Assembly (NCBI GenBank): GCA_023409265.1
Contig: JAEYHZ010000046.1
Location: forward strand, 186,001-250,000
DNA from: Bacillota bacterium
GTDB lineage: Bacteria > Bacillota > Clostridia > Acetivibrionales > DSM-1351
Length of the DNA stretch: 64,000 nucleotides
Reading direction: 5' to 3'
Shown here: positions 33,623-42,822 of the stretch, piece by piece
How the letters are laid out: the number at the start of each line of letters is the position of its first letter
How positions within the stretch are numbered: the stretch's first letter is position 1
Notes under the pieces: model-generated
The model's database searches: none
What the model saw: only the letters and a program-made list of their open reading frames with translations
Told to the model about the DNA's origin: nothing
Translations under genes and position numbers: made by a program

Positions 33623-34602
33623 GAAACATGCTTTGTATATTAAGAAATAATTATTACAGGGCCGTAAGCAGGAAGAATTACTTTATTCTTATGCTTTGCA
33701 TTTCAATTGTTACAATAGCAGCTGCAGTATTTTTCACGGCAAAAATGGAAGTAAAGGGCAATATAGCTGTTGTTTCGGCTTCAGGCAGTTTCAATATTCA
33801 ATCCAAATATCTTCATGTTGAAAAGCTTGACAAAATGCCGGACATGGCTTCACTTGTCATGAACAGGTATGATGCTGTGGTTATAGATACTGGTAAGGGA
33901 AACTACGATATCCGGACGATTAAGAGTAATGAATTTAAACTTAAGCTTAAGCAGGTATTAAAGAATCCTGATGCCGTTATTAAGGATGAACAAGCCAGAG
34001 GTATTGCCTCAAATATTCTTGGTTACATGCTAATGTTTATATTTATTCAAGGTTTGTTATATATGCTTATGTACTCAGAAGACAGAGAAAACGGAACGTT
34101 TAAGCGAATAGGTGTCTCCCCGGTATCACCTGCAATGTATATGGCAGGACATGGAATATTCAACTTTCTTTTGGTATTTGCACCTACCTATATTTTGATC
34201 ATTCTGACAAAGCTGATCTTTAATATAACCATAGGGCTTAATTTTATCAAATATGCAGGCCTATTGGGACTGCTTACACTCCTGTCAACCTGCTTTTCAC
34301 TTCTGATAAGTTCCTTGTTCAAAAAGGCTGACAGCAGCAATATGATGGGGCAGGCAATAGCAGTACTTACTTCCTTGCTGTCCGGCTGTTTCTACAGTTT
34401 TGACGACGGGAACAGTATTATGAAAAAAATTGTATTAGTTCTTCCTCAGAAGAATTTTATTAATCTGGTTAAGGGATTAGAGCATGGAGAAAGTCTGACA
34501 GCTCTTATTCCCGAAATAACTTACCTGCTTATATTCCCGGTTGTTATGCTCATCTTGGCAGTATTTATAGTTAAAAACAAATTCAGACAAGGAGAGTGTT
34601 GA
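33619..34602 (+). CDS. ABC-2-type permease subunit (second)
   Basis: 327-aa permease. A helix near the N-terminus (YFILMLCISIVTIAAAVFFT) is followed by an extracellular region of about 110 residues, then five helices. ATG 33619 has GGAGG at 33605-33609. The paired ATPase and first permease precede it. ABC exporter with two different membrane subunits is a standard arrangement for drug or bacteriocin-immunity exporters. Confidence 0.85.
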   Translation: MRNMLCILRNNYYRAVSRKNYFILMLCISIVTIAAAVFFTAKMEVKGNIAVVSASGSFNIQSKYLHVEKLDKMPDMASLVMNRYDAVVIDTGKGNYDIRTIKSNEFKLKLKQVLKNPDAVIKDEQARGIASNILGYMLMFIFIQGLLYMLMYSEDRENGTFKRIGVSPVSPAMYMAGHGIFNFLLVFAPTYILIILTKLIFNITIGLNFIKYAGLLGLLTLLSTCFSLLISSLFKKADSSNMMGQAIAVLTSLLSGCFYSFDDGNSIMKKIVLVLPQKNFINLVKGLEHGESLTALIPEITYLLIFPVVMLILAVFIVKNKFRQGEC

Positions 34603-34627
34603 GCAGTACTGTTATTTGATATAGAAT
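34599..34627 (+). promoter_or_regulatory. Candidate promoter of the MalT-like regulator
   Basis: TTGAGC (34599-34604), 17-bp spacer, TAGAAT (34622-34627). It overlaps the stop of the preceding permease and would give a leader of about 50 bases. Confidence 0.45.
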
Positions 34628-34681
34628 ATTTATGGTTAATAAAGCATGGATGACATTCAGCCACGCAGATGAGAGGGTAAT

Positions 34682-37261
34682 ATGAACAGTAAAATTAAAT
34701 TTATATCGACAAAGCTGAAAATGCCTAATCCAAGAAAGAATTTTGTCAGAAGAGTTGAACTGTTTAAAAAACTTGAAGATATAGCTGAATATAAAGTAGT
34801 CCTCGTTAAGGGAGTTGCAGGCAGTGGAAAAACCACCTTGCTCACATCCTTTATTAAGAATTATTCAAAAATGCCCTTTAAATGGCTGACTGTAGAAAGT
34901 GATAATAATAATGTGTTCTCATTCTGGTACTATTTTGTAGAGACGGTTGCCGACTACCTTGGGGAAATAAAGGAGGAAGTTTCATCTCTTTTCAATGCAG
35001 TATTGCAGAAGGATGACATAGAAAGACTGATTGAAATACTGATAAATCAATTGGATGGAGGAAAAGAGCTTGCAATAGTAATTGATGACTTCCATCATCT
35101 TGAGGATGAAACCTTGGTTGACACCATTGAATATTTTATTAAACACCTGTCTGATAATGTCCATATGGTTATATTGACAAGAGATGACCCCAGAATTTAT
35201 TTTAGTGATTTGGTTATGAATGGCAGTGTTCTATACATAGATGAGACAATGTTAAAGTTCAGTCCGGAAGAAGGCGTGGCTTTTTTAACCGAGTCCCTGG
35301 GGTTGAACCTGAATGAAGAGGTAGTAAATGAAATAAACGAATTATGTGAAGGCTGGGTAGGAGGACTCCAACTCATTGCTCTGGCTTGTATTAACAAGTC
35401 TCCCAAAGTAATGAATGATATTAAAATATATAATAAATATGCAGTGGACTATCTTTCAAAAGAGATTCTGGACTCGCTGCCTGAAAAACATAGAAGTTTT
35501 CTTATAAAAACCTCTTACTTAAGCTATTTTAATGAAGATATCTGCAACAAGCTTTTGGGAATACATAACAGCAGAACTATAATACAGGAATTAATGGATA
35601 AGGACCTTTTTATTATTTGTATTGATGAAGAAAGAGAGCTGTACAGGTACCATAATATTTTCGGTGAATTTTTAAGGCTGAGATTTACTACTTTTGATGA
35701 CGTAGAAAAAAGTGAATTGTTTACAAAGGCGGCCTTGATATACAAAAATATGGGTGACCTTGAGGAAAGTATCAGGCAGCTGTACAACAACCGGGATTAC
35801 AGCGGTATGATGGAGCTGCTGAAGGTGCTGGAGCCTAACTATAAGGGGTGGGTTTATCTTCCGGGTATACCAGTTGAATATCTGAAAGACAATCTGGATT
35901 TCATTATTCAACTGTTTTACTACTATTACTATAATGCTGACTTAAAAGCTATAGAAAATATGGTTGAGTCATGCAAAAAGGAAATGGAAGATCAAAATAT
36001 ATGGAGATTTCTTAAAATTATAAAGTCAATGCTGGTGGACTTTGACCTGTGCACTGAGCTGTTGACGATTGAAGAAATAGAGCAATTTAATGTAAGTAAT
36101 ACTACAAAGGCAATACTATACCTAAAAACTGCAGCTTTTTATTATGTAAAGTTTGAGTTTCATAAGGCGCTCCAATTAATTGAAAAGGCATCTATAATTG
36201 ATGTCCCCAACAGCAATCCATTTGTAAGGCTTACAATAATATCATTAAAATCCGGTGTTAAAGAAGAATTGGGGGACTTATTGGAATGTGAAAGCCTGTT
36301 CGAAGAGCTTTTCAGAGACCTGGAAAAAATCCGTGTACTTTCAAAACTCATGTCAAACTGCTATATTGGCTTAACAGGTATTTTGATTAAAACCTATAAA
36401 CTTGATAAAGCTGAAGAAGCACTTTTAAATGCACAGAGATATGGTTGCAATGAGAATTTATATATTGATACCGGTTATCTTTATAATCTGGCAGAGGTAA
36501 GGATACTTCAGGGGCAGCTGGAGGATGGCAGGAAACTGGTTAGAAAGGTATTGAATAGCGATGCCTACAGGAATATCCTTTACACATCGGGGATTGTTAA
36601 ACTCTTAATATACGCAGATGCATTAACACCGGATTTCATATATAAATACAAAAGGATGTATCAGGAATGCGATCCGATATATCTCAGAATTGAAGATAAA
36701 CTGGCATATGCAAAGGTACTGCTGGCAGAAGGTAATGTAAACGAATCCTTGGCTCTGGTCGATGAAATACTTCCTGTTGCCAGAAATCAAAAAATAAAAT
36801 ATAAGCTTGTTGAAGCAATACTATTTAAGATCAACGTTCTTTCTAATCTTCAAACAGCAGATAGCGCTGAGATTAAAAATCTTATAAGGGAAGCAGTTTA
36901 TTACAGCTATGAAAACAGGATAATATCTCCGTTTATATATGAAGGGTCATATTTGAGTCAATATCTGACTGCCTTAAAAGAGGAAAAAACCAAGGATCTT
37001 AAAGAAGGAGAAAAAGCTTTTATTAATGAACTTATAAATTTTTTAAGAAAAGATATCAGTGAAGAGCAGCTGATAAGCGACAGGGAAATTGAGGTCTTAA
37101 AGGAAATGTCCACAGGAGCCACCAATAAGGAAATCGGTGAGAATTTATGTATATCGGTCTCAACTGTCAAGACCCATATAATAAACATATATTCAAAGCT
37201 TCAGGTCAATAGCCGTATTGAAGCTGTTGACCTGGCCAGAAAAATGAAGCTTATAACCTGA
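34682..37261 (+). CDS. MalT-like (LAL/STAND) transcriptional activator
   Basis: Large ATP-dependent LuxR-family regulator of 859 aa. The P-loop is GVAGSGKTT (residues 44-52), Walker B AIVIDDFHHLED, then a winged-helix region with GGLQLIAL; a long TPR-like helical middle (about 360-780) senses the ligand; C-terminal LuxR helix-turn-helix (about 795-855: SDREIEVLKEMSTGATNKEIGENLCISVSTVKTHI). Its position directly after the ABC exporter suggests it controls it or responds to its cargo (inference); the ABC operon also has a TetR-like operator. Confidence 0.92.
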   Translation: MNSKIKFISTKLKMPNPRKNFVRRVELFKKLEDIAEYKVVLVKGVAGSGKTTLLTSFIKNYSKMPFKWLTVESDNNNVFSFWYYFVETVADYLGEIKEEVSSLFNAVLQKDDIERLIEILINQLDGGKELAIVIDDFHHLEDETLVDTIEYFIKHLSDNVHMVILTRDDPRIYFSDLVMNGSVLYIDETMLKFSPEEGVAFLTESLGLNLNEEVVNEINELCEGWVGGLQLIALACINKSPKVMNDIKIYNKYAVDYLSKEILDSLPEKHRSFLIKTSYLSYFNEDICNKLLGIHNSRTIIQELMDKDLFIICIDEERELYRYHNIFGEFLRLRFTTFDDVEKSELFTKAALIYKNMGDLEESIRQLYNNRDYSGMMELLKVLEPNYKGWVYLPGIPVEYLKDNLDFIIQLFYYYYYNADLKAIENMVESCKKEMEDQNIWRFLKIIKSMLVDFDLCTELLTIEEIEQFNVSNTTKAILYLKTAAFYYVKFEFHKALQLIEKASIIDVPNSNPFVRLTIISLKSGVKEELGDLLECESLFEELFRDLEKIRVLSKLMSNCYIGLTGILIKTYKLDKAEEALLNAQRYGCNENLYIDTGYLYNLAEVRILQGQLEDGRKLVRKVLNSDAYRNILYTSGIVKLLIYADALTPDFIYKYKRMYQECDPIYLRIEDKLAYAKVLLAEGNVNESLALVDEILPVARNQKIKYKLVEAILFKINVLSNLQTADSAEIKNLIREAVYYSYENRIISPFIYEGSYLSQYLTALKEEKTKDLKEGEKAFINELINFLRKDISEEQLISDREIEVLKEMSTGATNKEIGENLCISVSTVKTHIINIYSKLQVNSRIEAVDLARKMKLIT

Positions 37262-37296
37262 AAATTTAAAATGTTTTCCGAAATATTTAGTGATAT

Positions 37297-37327
37297 AAAA
37301 ACCCCGGTAAATATGAAATACCGGGGT
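37297..37327 (-). terminator. Terminator of the 41-aa gene
   Basis: ACCCCGGTA (37301-37309) pairs perfectly with TACCGGGGT (37319-37327). On the minus strand the stem is followed by TTTTTATA, so it terminates transcripts of the small gene; it also lies 40 bases beyond the MalT-like stop. Confidence 0.8.
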
Positions 37328-37340
37328 ACATGCATTATCT

Positions 37341-37466
37341 CTATTTTGGTGATGAAGTTTTAACATTTGGCTCTGCACCCTTGGAGTAACGTTTCCTGTT
37401 GCTTAAATCCTGCGTGTTGGCAAAATTCTGTACACCATCAGCTTTTGTGCTTTTATTCTTACCCAT
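37341..37466 (-). CDS. 41-aa lysine-rich hydrophilic protein
   Basis: Read on the minus strand: starts MGKNKSTKADGVQNFAN, ends PNVKTSSPK. It has a perfect SD (GGAGG, 5 bases before ATG) and a strong terminator, the two best signs that it is real. High in Lys/Asn/Ser/Gln with no hydrophobic segment, it has the composition of small clostridial spore proteins, but I cannot match it to a named family. It is separated from the Ca-ATPase by the inverted-repeat element. Confidence 0.7.
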   Translation of the reverse strand: MGKNKSTKADGVQNFANTQDLSNRKRYSKGAEPNVKTSSPK

Positions 37467-37533
37467 AGCATCCTCCGGATTGTTTTTATTTATCTATTTA
37501 ACTTTTATTATTCGCTATCATTACTGAAATTAT

Positions 37534-37808
37534 TACCCTCTATTAACAATGTACAGTACGTTTTTGAGTGGTGAATTTGCCCTGCGGCTGCGTTGAAGCC
37601 GCTTGCAAGGCACAAAGCCTTTCTGCACGTCTTCGCCTTGTCGCAAGCCAAATTCTCTCACTCAAAAATCATCGACCTCACGCCGAGATATTTTGGCAAT
37701 TTTCGAGGAGGATGGACGCAGCCTTGCTGACGCAAGGCAAGGACGACAACAAAGAAAAGTGGCAAAATAGCCGGCGTGAGGCGTGTTGTACATTGTCAAT
37801 AGAGGGTA
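37534..37808. mobile_element. 275-bp MITE-like element with terminal inverted repeats and two stem-loops
   Basis: 27-bp terminal inverted repeats: left 37534-37560, right 37782-37808, three mismatches (both begin TACCCTCTATT). Internally: stem A, 37561-37579 with 37649-37668, enclosing a nested hairpin GCGGCT/AGCCGC; stem B, 37676-37698 with 37760-37781 (CCTCACGCCG with CGGCGTGAGG), enclosing CCTTGC/GCAAGG. GC content is clearly higher than the flanks. No transposase. The right end abuts the TGA of the Ca-ATPase gene. A short plus-strand ORF across it is not a gene. Confidence 0.85.
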
Positions 37809-40421
37809 TCATGCCTTAACAATACTCGTTCTTATAATTTTATACAGCTGTATGACCACAAAGGGAATCAGAGATAACAAACCTATGATTCCAAGGTGAT
37901 TGATAACCTGTGGATTTATTTCAAACAGATGCTGAAGCGGAGAAACGGTCAGAACCAGGGTCAGTAAAGCTATTCCAGCAAGAACGGCACCCCATTGAAA
38001 CTTGTTGGTAAAAACGCCTATCTTAAACAACGGATACTTTGAACGGCAATTGAACCCGTGAATCAATCGTGCAAGTGCCAATACAGCAAAGGCCATGGTG
38101 CTTGCAAGTGTTGGTCCTCCCGCATTTAAGCCGTAATAGAACGCAGCCAGGGCACTTGCCGCAATTACGGCACCCTCGAATATGACATGCAGCAGGAAGG
38201 TTCTGTTCAACAGCGGTTGGTTAATGTCTCTCGGTTTTGAGTTTAAAACATCTTTCCTATAGGGTTCCAGACCCAGTGCTATGGCCGGCATGGAATCTGT
38301 AAGCAGGTTTATGAATAGCAGGTGCATTGCGGTAAAGGGAAGCGGCAGCGCTAATATCGATGTATACAGCACAGCCAGAATACCTGCTGTGTTACCTGAC
38401 AACAGGAACTTAATGGAGTTCTTTATATTTGTGTAGATGCTTCTTCCGTTGGATACTGCTTTAACTATTGTTGCAAAGTTGTCATCTACAAGTATCATGG
38501 AAGCCGCATCCTTGGCAACCTCGGTTCCAACCTTCCCCATGGCTACACCAATATCGGCCTGTTTTAGAGCAGGAGCATCATTTACTCCATCACCTGTCAT
38601 TGCAACTACATTGCCTTTATCCTGCCAGGCCTTCACGATCCTGATCTTATGCTCGGGAGATACACGGGCATATACAGAAATATCCTGAACCTTGCTTTTA
38701 AGCTCTTCTTCAGACATTTTTTCAATATCTGTTCCTTCAACTGCGTGGCTTTTTTCATCCATTATTCCAATTTGCTTTGCTATTGCAGAAGCAGTTATTT
38801 TGTGGTCGCCCGTTATCATTACCGGTTTTATTCCGGCGCGTATACAGTCGGCAACAGCTTGCCTGGATTCTTCCCTCGGCGGGTCTATCATTGCCACCAG
38901 ACCAACGAAGGTAAGATCATATTCGTCATTTGTAGTAAGCTTAACCTGCGAATCAAAGGTCTTTCTGGCAAAGGCAAGCACACGGAGACCGTCCTGGGAA
39001 AACTCCCTGTTAACTTTTTCAATAAATTCAATGTTTTCCGGTGCGATAGGTTTGTCACCATGTTCGGTAAAAACACTTTTTGACCTGCTCAATATGACGT
39101 CCGGAGCACCTTTGGTAAACATCATGAACTGACCGTCGATGTTGTGCAAGGTGCTCATCAGCTTTCTGTCAGAGTCAAAGGGGACCTCTGATAATCTGGA
39201 GTATTCATCACGGACATCCTCCTCTTCGTAACCATGGTCATTGGCGAGCTTTATAAAGGCAACCTCGGTTGGATCACCTACTGCGGTTCCGTCGGTAATG
39301 GTAGCATCGCTGGACAGAATGCTTATTTTGACTATTGAACGTTGAAGGGTATCCTCCATATTAAGCTTTTCAGAGTCAAATATCTTCCAGCCTACAAAAA
39401 CCTTTTTGGTCACCATTTTGTTCTGTGTCAGAGTTCCAGTCTTATCGGAGCAGATCACAGAAACACTGCCAAGACTTTCAACAGCATGAAGTTTTCTAAC
39501 TATGGCATTTTCCTTGGCCATCTTCTGAGTACCGATAGCAAGCACTATAGTTACAATTGAACTCAGTGCTTCAGGGATGGCTGCTACTGCAAGCGCAATT
39601 GCAAACATAAATGAATCAATGACGGTATATCCTCTAATAATATTTGTCACCAGAATAATTCCACAAAGGATCAGTATCGCGATTGCCAGCTTCTTTCCAA
39701 ATTTATCAAGACTGACCTGCAGCGGAGTCTGTTTATTCTCGGCAGCATCCATTAGGGAAGCTATTTTACCCAGCTCTGTTGACATTCCTGTACTTGTAAC
39801 CGCAACAACAGCTCTTCCATAGGTTACGTGGCTTCCTGTGAATACCATGTTTTTTCTGTCACCTATGGCCACATCGGTTGCTGATATAACATCTGCCGTC
39901 TTAATAACACTTTCCGACTCTCCTGTCAGTGAGCTTTCATTTACCTGCAAGCTGTGATTTTCGATGATTCTGCCATCGGCACTTATAAAATCGCCGGCTT
40001 CAAGTAAAAGTATATCGCCCGGCAGAACCTCCCTGGAGGGTATCTCAATCCTCATTTTGTTTCTGATTACTCTTGCAACAGGAGAAGAAAGAGATTTCAA
40101 GCTTTCAAGAGATTTCTCAGCCTTAAAATGTTGCGCTGTACCAAGGACAGAATTTAAAAGAGTCACAGCAAAAATAACTATGGCACTTTCATAATCCCTG
40201 AGAAAAAGAGAAACAACAGCAGCGGTTAAAAGAATGATTACCAGAAAATCCTTGAATTGTCCCAGAAAAACTTTTATTACACCTGCTTTTTTACCGGTTT
40301 GGAGTTCATTATAACCGTATTTTTCCCTAATACCGTCAATATCTTTTTCAGAGATACCGTTTAAATTTGTATTGAGCTCTTTTAGTACATCCTGAGCTGA
40401 GTAGTTGTAGCAATTCTTCAT
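37809..40421 (-). CDS. P-type cation-transporting ATPase (calcium type)
   Basis: P2-type ATPase exporter of 870 aa. The actuator motif TGES, phosphorylation site SDKTGTLTQ with D326, ATP-binding KGAPDVIL, and hinge MTGDGVNDAPALKQADIG are all present. The helix-4 segment AVAAIPEALSSIVTIVLAIG resembles the PEGL region of SERCA/PacL-type pumps. Ten membrane helices are expected. SD GAGGGGG is 7 bases before ATG. The stop codon directly borders the 275-bp inverted-repeat element, so the last residues could have been altered by its insertion. Confidence 0.93.
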   Translation of the reverse strand: MKNCYNYSAQDVLKELNTNLNGISEKDIDGIREKYGYNELQTGKKAGVIKVFLGQFKDFLVIILLTAAVVSLFLRDYESAIVIFAVTLLNSVLGTAQHFKAEKSLESLKSLSSPVARVIRNKMRIEIPSREVLPGDILLLEAGDFISADGRIIENHSLQVNESSLTGESESVIKTADVISATDVAIGDRKNMVFTGSHVTYGRAVVAVTSTGMSTELGKIASLMDAAENKQTPLQVSLDKFGKKLAIAILILCGIILVTNIIRGYTVIDSFMFAIALAVAAIPEALSSIVTIVLAIGTQKMAKENAIVRKLHAVESLGSVSVICSDKTGTLTQNKMVTKKVFVGWKIFDSEKLNMEDTLQRSIVKISILSSDATITDGTAVGDPTEVAFIKLANDHGYEEEDVRDEYSRLSEVPFDSDRKLMSTLHNIDGQFMMFTKGAPDVILSRSKSVFTEHGDKPIAPENIEFIEKVNREFSQDGLRVLAFARKTFDSQVKLTTNDEYDLTFVGLVAMIDPPREESRQAVADCIRAGIKPVMITGDHKITASAIAKQIGIMDEKSHAVEGTDIEKMSEEELKSKVQDISVYARVSPEHKIRIVKAWQDKGNVVAMTGDGVNDAPALKQADIGVAMGKVGTEVAKDAASMILVDDNFATIVKAVSNGRSIYTNIKNSIKFLLSGNTAGILAVLYTSILALPLPFTAMHLLFINLLTDSMPAIALGLEPYRKDVLNSKPRDINQPLLNRTFLLHVIFEGAVIAASALAAFYYGLNAGGPTLASTMAFAVLALARLIHGFNCRSKYPLFKIGVFTNKFQWGAVLAGIALLTLVLTVSPLQHLFEINPQVINHLGIIGLLSLIPFVVIQLYKIIRTSIVKA

Positions 40422-40886
40422 GCCATTCCCCCTCTATTTAATATATTTAAATTTATAGGTTTTACCAGTCTAAAATGACAAATAATTAATAATATAAATA
40501 AGATATTTTTAATCTGTACTTATTTCAGGAAATGTATTCGGAAATGGTTAAAAAGATACAATTATTATACATAAGGAGGAAACTTATTACAATTGAATAC
40601 AGGGAATCTTAACAATTCATTTACAAATTGGTACCCTGTATCAAATCTTAAGAAAAATTTTAGTAAAAAGAAATATAATTTTGATGTCTATTCTGATATA
40701 ATATCAGATGGGTTTTACATATAAAGGTTAACTTTTCGGACTTTGAAGGATAACCAAACCCATATAAACCAAATATAAATATGAGGTTTATAAATATTTA
40801 ACATCCCTTTCAATGGAGAGAGCTTTACAAAAGCATTATTGACAAGTTCTGATGTATTTGGGACAGAAGGGATTACGGAGGTAAGT
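40422..40886 (+). other. Leader and intergenic region between Ca-ATPase and the first PQQ gene
   Basis: 465 bases. A structured stretch at 40708-40763: ATGGGTTT (40708-40715) with AAACCCAT (40756-40763), inside it GGTTA (40726-40730) with TAACC (40751-40755), inside that CTTT/GAAG. A TTG-initiated 43-codon ORF (40593-40724) follows AAGGAGG at a long 13-base spacing and is not convincing. No known riboswitch recognised. Confidence 0.45.
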
Positions 40887-42719
40887 ATGAGTTCAAGAAA
40901 GAACAAAAGACACAGTCTGTTACCTGCAGTAACAGTTTTTTTTGCGGCTTTGCTGGTAGGCTTGACAGTTATTTATTTAATGTACAGCGGTAATCTGCCC
41001 TGGCTGAATACTGCACCTGAGACTAAAGTGACAGATACATCAAAACCGTCCGGAACGGCAGCAGAAACATCAAAGGTTCCTTCTGTTTCAACGAAGACTC
41101 CGTCAGGTCAAAATACTGCAGGAGAAACTGATCAGAAACCTGCAGAAAGTACCAATCCGGATGACCTTCTGATCTCATGGAAAACCCCTGCAAGCCTTAT
41201 TACCAAAAAGGCATTGGGTGATGGCTCCTCTCAGAAGTCCTACAAGGACGGAGGAAAAATAACCTATTGGACCTTAGTTAACAACAAGACCGTCAAGAAT
41301 TATAATCCACCATATAATATGGCTTTTGGATCGCCGGAAATGTACTCGGTTCTGGAAGGTGTAACAGCCTTCAGAGGCAACAATTACAGAACTTCTCCCT
41401 CTTGGGGAACAGCCGATGTAAAGCAGAAAAAGCTGGAAATTGTCTGGACTCATGACATCGGAGCTGTATCAGGAGTGGGAAGCTATTGGCCTGGTGCAGG
41501 TTGGACAGGACAGCCTCTGCTGGTTCATTGGCCGGAAGATGTCAGAAAAATGATGAATATAAATTCAGGTTTAAAATCAAAAGATCTGGTGGAAGTAATT
41601 TACCCTGTATTTGACGGTAATGTGTACTTCCTGGATATGGAGACAGGTAAACCTTCAAGACCAAAAATGAATATAGGCTTTACCGTAAAGGGGACAGGTA
41701 TGGTTGACCCTAGAGGGTATCCTTTGTTCTACACAGGACAGGGGCTTAATGAAATAAATGGGAAAAAAGGGTCCTTCAAGTATAGAATCTTTAACCTTAT
41801 TAATCAAAAGGAGATCTACTCATTTCCGGGAAATGATCCCGTTGCCTTCAGACCCTGGGGGGCAAATGATTCTTCTGCAATGTTGAACAGATATACCGAT
41901 ACGCTAATCAACTGCGGGGAAAATGGATTGGTATATAAAGCCAGACTCAATACAAAATTTGATAAAAAGGCGGGTACAATTTCAATCAGCCCGTCGGTTG
42001 CAAAGTATCGTTACAAGAGCAGCTACAGCTCGGAGCAGGGTATTGAGAACTCACCTGCATTTTACAGAAACCTCATGTATTTTGCAGACAATGGAGGTAC
42101 TATACAGTGTCTGGATATAAACACCATGGAGCCTGTATGGATATATAAGGCAGGTGACGATACTGACAGTACAATAACGCTGGAAGAAACAAAAGAAGGA
42201 GTATTCCTGTATACTGCAAATGAAATCGATAAAAGAGGAAAGTCCGGTGCAAGGGCAAACTGTAACATAAGAAAACTTAATGCATTAACAGGTGAGCTTG
42301 TATGGCAGAAGGATTATTCCTGCGTTTATCAGTCATATATTAACGGTGGTGCGTTAGCAACGCCTGTTGTTGGCAAGAATGATATAAGTAATGTTGTTAT
42401 ATTTAATATCGCATTAACAGGATCAACAAGTGACGGCACTCTGGTGGCTCTGGACAAGAATACCGGCAAGGAAGTCTGGAAGAGACATCTGGATGCTTAC
42501 AGCTGGAGTTCGCCTGTAGACTTCAGATCAGATGATGGTAAAACTTATATGCTGTTGTGTGATTTTAGAGGTGATATGCATCTTATTGACCCGAAAACAG
42601 GTAAAGATCTGGATAAGATTTCTGTAGGAGGAAATGTTGAAGCATCCCCATCGGTATACAACAATATGGCAGTTGTAGGAACATATGCGAAAAAGATCTA
42701 TGGTGTAAAAATCAGTTAA
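40887..42719 (+). CDS. Membrane-anchored PQQ-like beta-propeller protein (first copy)
   Basis: 610 aa: basic N-terminus, one membrane helix (about residues 11-33), a Ser/Thr/Pro linker (about 45-95), then a beta-propeller of PQQ/BamB-like repeats with recurring phrases such as VYFLDMETGKP, IQCLDINTMEPVWIYKAG, LNALTGELVWQKD, VALDKNTGKEVWKR. ATG 40887 follows ACGGAGG; the ORF start at 40839 has no SD. It lies outside the membrane. No quinoprotein active-site motif is evident, so a binding or scaffold role is more likely. Forms a tandem pair with the following gene. Confidence 0.85.
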   Translation: MSSRKNKRHSLLPAVTVFFAALLVGLTVIYLMYSGNLPWLNTAPETKVTDTSKPSGTAAETSKVPSVSTKTPSGQNTAGETDQKPAESTNPDDLLISWKTPASLITKKALGDGSSQKSYKDGGKITYWTLVNNKTVKNYNPPYNMAFGSPEMYSVLEGVTAFRGNNYRTSPSWGTADVKQKKLEIVWTHDIGAVSGVGSYWPGAGWTGQPLLVHWPEDVRKMMNINSGLKSKDLVEVIYPVFDGNVYFLDMETGKPSRPKMNIGFTVKGTGMVDPRGYPLFYTGQGLNEINGKKGSFKYRIFNLINQKEIYSFPGNDPVAFRPWGANDSSAMLNRYTDTLINCGENGLVYKARLNTKFDKKAGTISISPSVAKYRYKSSYSSEQGIENSPAFYRNLMYFADNGGTIQCLDINTMEPVWIYKAGDDTDSTITLEETKEGVFLYTANEIDKRGKSGARANCNIRKLNALTGELVWQKDYSCVYQSYINGGALATPVVGKNDISNVVIFNIALTGSTSDGTLVALDKNTGKEVWKRHLDAYSWSSPVDFRSDDGKTYMLLCDFRGDMHLIDPKTGKDLDKISVGGNVEASPSVYNNMAVVGTYAKKIYGVKIS

Positions 42720-42822
42720 GGTAATTATTTAAACAAACAGTATTTTATTAACTAAATTAGTTTAACAAGGCAGGACTAAACAATATTGAATTTTTTTATA
42801 AGTAAGAAACAGTGAGGGAGTT

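Noticed and set aside
37568..37819. 83-codon plus-strand ORF across the inverted-repeat element
   Set aside because: It only follows the GC-rich stems, has no SD, and reads into the antisense strand of the Ca-ATPase.
38649..39132. Plus-strand ORFs of 144-146 codons inside the Ca-ATPase
   Set aside because: Antisense to conserved ATPase motifs; overlapping each other and without start signals.
40593..40724. 43-codon ORF starting TTG after AAGGAGG
   Set aside because: Spacing of 13 bases and a TTG start; the ORF overlaps the structured leader and has no recognisable product.
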